From positions 60,354,001 to 60,418,000 of the forward strand of contig NC_083691.1 in NCBI RefSeq assembly GCF_033118175.1: a stretch of DNA of 64,000 nucleotides, read 5' to 3'. The position numbers were made by a program, and so were the translations under genes. The notes under the pieces were generated by a model. It was given only the letters and a program-made list of their open reading frames with translations. It ran no database searches and was not told the DNA's origin. Positions 60,356 through 64,000 of the stretch are shown here, piece by piece. The stretch comes from Dama dama. Its lineage: Eukaryota; Chordata; Mammalia; Artiodactyla; Cervidae. How positions within the stretch are numbered: the first letter of the stretch is position 1; every line of letters starts with the position of its first letter.

Positions 60356-61794
60356 TTAGTCAAACACAGCAGGATTTAAAATATGATAAAGCTGAGTGAT
60401 GACTGGACATTTACTATACTTCTCTGCATGTTTGGAATGTTGTCCAAGGGAGAAAAGAACAAGACAGGCATTCTTTGGTCTTCTGTATCACGGGCACTTC
60501 CCTTATCACTCATTGAATTCATTCACGATAAGGATCTAAATGATAAAACATGTCCTTGCACGGAAAAGGCCCCCCAGCAGGAGCACCAGCAGGCGAATGG
60601 GGAGTGGGCTGGTCTGTAGCAGGTCCCACATTTCCATTCCCACCCTGTCAGAACCTCACATCTCTGTCACTCACAGCCATGCCTCTCAGACCAGCAAATC
60701 TGGGAACCTGATGTAGACTGGCTTCTACACTGCCAATGGCAGGTTGGGAAGATCAGAGTGAGGGGCAGGCTGCACTGCTCTGTCATTCACAGCCAGGCTG
60801 GCCCTGCAGTTCCCCGGGAGCAGATCCCCGGTGCAGTCCTCAGCCTCAGGATGCTACAGCTGAGTGCAGGCCTCCATCCTGGCATGGCTAGGGCTGCAGC
60901 AATGGAGGCCTGGGTCTACCGCTGAGGCAGGGACTTTAAAAACCCAAACTTCCGTGTGGAAGTATAGAAAATGCATACAGAAAGCACATGATTCTCTGTA
61001 TATAATGATGACTTTTAAATAAACTCATCCCAGCTATTTAAGGGGCACCCAAAATGAGACACAGAGCAACACCAACCCTAGAAAACTGTCTCACACCACC
61101 TTCCATCCCTGCCCTCCTCACAAGGGTGACTTGCTCCTGACTCATAATGTCCTAGGTTTGTGTTGACAATGTTGTACATTTTTTAAGGGGAATTATACAC
61201 TATGTACTCCCTGTGTCTGACTGTTTGCTCTATAGTACTAGGAAGATTCACCCATGTTGTTGCTATGAGGTCTGTTTATTCTGCTTGCTGTGTGGTTGTG
61301 TGACTGTCACAGTTTCTCTTTCCTCCATTGACATCGATGAGCAGTTTTGTTTGGGGCCTCATGGGTCCTGGGGCTGTGAGCGCTTGCCTGGCATCTCTGA
61401 TGTGCGGCCAGCCTTCCTGATTCTCCATCTTCCCAGTGGATAGATGGGGTGGTTCCAGGATCCTTTGTTGGTGGTTTCTGGGACTTTCCTCAAAGCCTGG
61501 CCTGCAACTGCCTCCTAACACTCATGAGGCCTGGGAACGGCCGAGGGTCCCCCTCTCCTGGTTTCTGTCACTGGCAACTAACCACTAATCATTAAAAATG
61601 GGTGTTTTCTGTCTTCCCCGTTTGGCCACGTCAGTTTACACGTGTAAGCCTCCTTCATTTATGTGTGCAGTTGTCTCCTCATACTTTCTGTTAAACTCGT
61701 CTTCTTTCCCCCAGAGCTGTCTGCTTTTATTTTGTATGTGCTAATTGTTTTGTTGTTTTTAGTTACATGGAATACATTTTCTTTTTTTCCTCTT
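60356..61794. other. Intergenic, weak L1-like traces only
   Basis: About 61140-61400 has degraded L1-like words ('aagattcacccatgttgttg'). The remainder, including the GC-richer 60540-60950, shows nothing I can name. Confidence 0.4.
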
Positions 61795-63330
61795 TTCTTT
61801 TTTTTAAATTGAAGTATAGTTGATTTACAATTTTTAGGTAGCTTTATTATTTTTCTTATCGGAGTATAATTGCTTCACAATGTCGTTAGTTCCTGCTAAA
61901 CAACAAAGTGAATCAGCTCTATGTATGCATGTATCCCCTCCTTCGTGGACTGCCCTCCCCCGGCCCTCCCCAGGTCATCGCAGAGCAGCAAGCTGAGCTC
62001 CCTGTGGTATTGTGTGTAGGTCAGTGCTACTCTCTCAGTTCATCCCACCCTGCCCTTCCCCCACTGTGTCCACATGTCCTTTCTCTACATCACCGTCTCT
62101 ATTCCCGCCTTGCGAATAGGTTCTCTGTACCATTTTCTAGATTTCTACATATATGCATTAACATATGATATTTCTTTTTCTCTTTCTTACTTCATTCTAT
62201 ATGACAGACTCTCGGTCCACCCACATAACTGCAAATGACCCAATTTCATTCCTTTTATAGCTGGGTAATATTCCATTGTATATATGTACCACATCTCTAT
62301 CATTTATCTGTTGATGGATGTTTAGGTTGCTTCCACGTCCTAGCTATTGTAAAAAGTGCTGCAATAAGCACTGGGGTACATGTGTCTTTTTGAATTATGA
62401 TTTTCGTAGGATATATGCCAGGGAGTAGAATTGTAAGCTCATCAGTTCAGTTCAGTCACTCAGTCATGTCTGATTCTTTGCGACCCCATGGACTGCAGCA
62501 CACCAGGCTTCCCTGTCCATCACCAACTCCCAGAGCTTGCTCAAACTGATGTCCATCAAGTCAGTGATGCCATCCAACCATCGCATCCTCTCTCGTCCCC
62601 TTCTGCCTTCAATCTTTCCCAGGATCAGGGTTTTACCAATAAGTCAGTTCTTCGCATCAGGTGGCCAAGGTATTGGAGTTTCAGCTTCAGCACCAGCCCT
62701 TCCAACGAATATTCGGGATTGATTTCCTTTAGGATTGACTGGTTTGATCTCCTTGCAGTCCAAGGTCATATGCAAGGTCATATGATAGTTCTATTTTCAG
62801 CTTCTTAAGGAACCTCCACACTGCTCTCCGTAGTGGCTATATCAGTGTACATTCCCACCAACAGTGTAGGAGGATTACCCTTTTTCCATACCCTCTCTGG
62901 CATTTATTGTTTGTAGATTTTTGGATGATGGCCATTCTGACTGTTGTGAGGTGATACCTCACTGTAGTTTTGATTTGTTTTTCTCTAATAATGAGCTATG
63001 TTGAACATCTTTTCACGTGTTTGTTGGCCATATGTATGTCTTCTTTGGAGGAATGTCTGTTTAGGTCTTCTGCCTACTTTTTGATTAGGTTGTTTGTTTT
63101 TTTGATATTGAGCTGCTTGAGCAGCTTATATATTTTGGAACCTAATTCTTTGTCAGTTTCTTCATTTGCAAATATTTTCTCCCATTCTGAGGGTTCTTTT
63201 CATTTTGTTTATGGTCTCCTTAGCTGTGTAAGAGCTTTTAAATTTAATTAGGTCCCATTTGTTTATTTTTGGTTTTATTTTTGTTACTCTAGGAGTTGGG
63301 TCAAAAAGGATCATGCTGCGATTTATGTCA
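61795..63330 (-). repeat. L1 LINE 3' part, interrupted by BovB
   Basis: Long L1 text in reverse (ttccattgtatatatgtacc, gcttccacgtcctagctatt, ttcccaccaacagtgtagga). It is split at 62449-62765 by a BovB 3' end. Confidence 0.88.
62449..62765 (-). repeat. BovB LINE 3' end nested in L1
   Basis: A 5'-truncated BovB from the CAGTTCAGTTCAGTCACTCA tail to CTTGCAGTCCAA. Near-identical flanks GTAAGCTCAT (left) and GCAAGGTCAT (right) may be the target duplication in the older L1. Confidence 0.9.
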
Positions 63331-63427
63331 GAGTGTTCTGCCTGTGTTTTCCTCTAAGGGTTTTTCTGGCCTTACATTTAGATCTTTAATCCATTTTGAG
63401 TTTATTTTTGTGTGTGGTATTAGGAAG

Positions 63428-63542
63428 TGTTTTGGCTGCACTGAGAGGCATATGAGATCTTAATTCCCTGACCAGGGATTGAACCCATGCCTCCTGTATT
63501 GGAAGCCCAGAGTCCCAACCACTGGACCACCAGGGACATCCC
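63428..63542 (-). repeat. CHR-type tRNA-Glu SINE
   Basis: Minus-strand head near GGGATGTCCCTGGTGGTCCA. Diverged and shortened. Confidence 0.75.
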
Positions 63543-63635
63543 CCTGATTTACAATGTTGTGCCAGTCTCTGCTGTAGAGCAAAATCTGTCTGCTTGTTTT
63601 ACACCTTTTTCTATCTCAAGCATTTCATCAAAATT

Positions 63636-63755
63636 GAGGTGTGTGGGATCTTTAGCTGCAGCATATGGGATCTTGTTTTCTGACCAAGTATCAAACCCTG
63701 GTCCTTTGCCTTGGGAGTGTAGTGTCTTAGCCACTAAACTACCAGGGAAGTCCCA
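63636..63755 (-). repeat. CHR-type tRNA-Glu SINE
   Basis: Minus-strand head GGGACTTCCCTGGTAGTTTA. More diverged than the neighbouring copy in the same orientation. Confidence 0.7.
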
Positions 63756-64000
63756 ATAATTTATTTTAAAACCTCAGTCCCATTTGGTAGGACTGCAGGC
63801 TCCGATGCAATCTCTGTGACATTCTTTGTTCAATGATTTGGTGGCAGTATTTTATTTCTCAAGAAGATGAGGTCATTTCCAGCTGGAGGGCCAGGGAGGA
63901 CAAATGGAGTGACAGCTAAGGATAGAACAGGACAGAAAATTTCTAAAATTAAACACCTGAAATAATACATATACTGAAAATACCCTGAGAGTGCTGGTTC

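Noticed and set aside
1..64000. CRISPR arrays, operons, riboswitches or prokaryotic systems
   Set aside because: None present; the sequence is vertebrate nuclear DNA, and the regularly recurring sequences are SINEs and LINEs.

Overview
This is a stretch of a ruminant (bovid-type) nuclear genome. The evidence is the interspersed repeats: BovB (RTE) LINEs, BOV-A2 and Bov-tA SINEs, and tRNA-Glu/CHR-type SINEs. Long intron-rich AT-rich DNA, old L1 and MIR copies and one CpG island fit the same picture. The exact species cannot be told from the sequence. There are two protein-coding genes, arranged head to head around a CpG island at about 42.87-45.15 kb. This matches the SEPTIN10-SOWAHC neighbourhood known from human 2q13.

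SEPTIN10 fills the left two thirds on the minus strand. Ten coding exons can be placed to the base, from the ATG at 43118 to a TAA at 594-596. They join in frame to 1350 nt (449 aa plus stop) and contain a complete septin GTP-binding domain, the septin unique element and a C-terminal coiled coil. Nine introns separate them, the largest about 16 kb (27136-43091). Two splice signals are unusual: a GC-AG donor in the last intron, and a terminal stop codon lying inside a good GTAAGC donor, which points to alternative C termini.

SOWAHC is a single-exon gene on the plus strand (44224-45384, 386 aa) with ankyrin repeats and the conserved family C terminus. Its N-terminal part looks worn compared with what I remember of the family. 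Its probable 3' UTR runs to about 48.55 kb and carries two Bov-tA-derived insertions with target-site duplications. The roughly 1.1 kb between the two start codons holds a 92-bp tandem duplication on the SEPTIN10 side, a small hAT-like DNA transposon with an 8-bp target duplication, and a tandem array carrying three intact ETS/GABP-type CCGGAAGTG sites just upstream of SOWAHC.

From about 48.6 kb to the end there is no recognisable gene. The region holds L1 3' ends, MIR, a solo ERV-type LTR (about 53086-53532), a nearly full-length but dead BovB in reverse orientation (about 54.7-58.3 kb), an unidentified open stretch at 58380-58868 on the minus strand, and nested L1/BovB/CHR repeats. I found no sign of a new biological system. 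The most useful leads are the alternative splicing signals of SEPTIN10, the repeat-built promoters, the decayed SOWAHC N terminus, and the BovB copies with inverted 5' segments.
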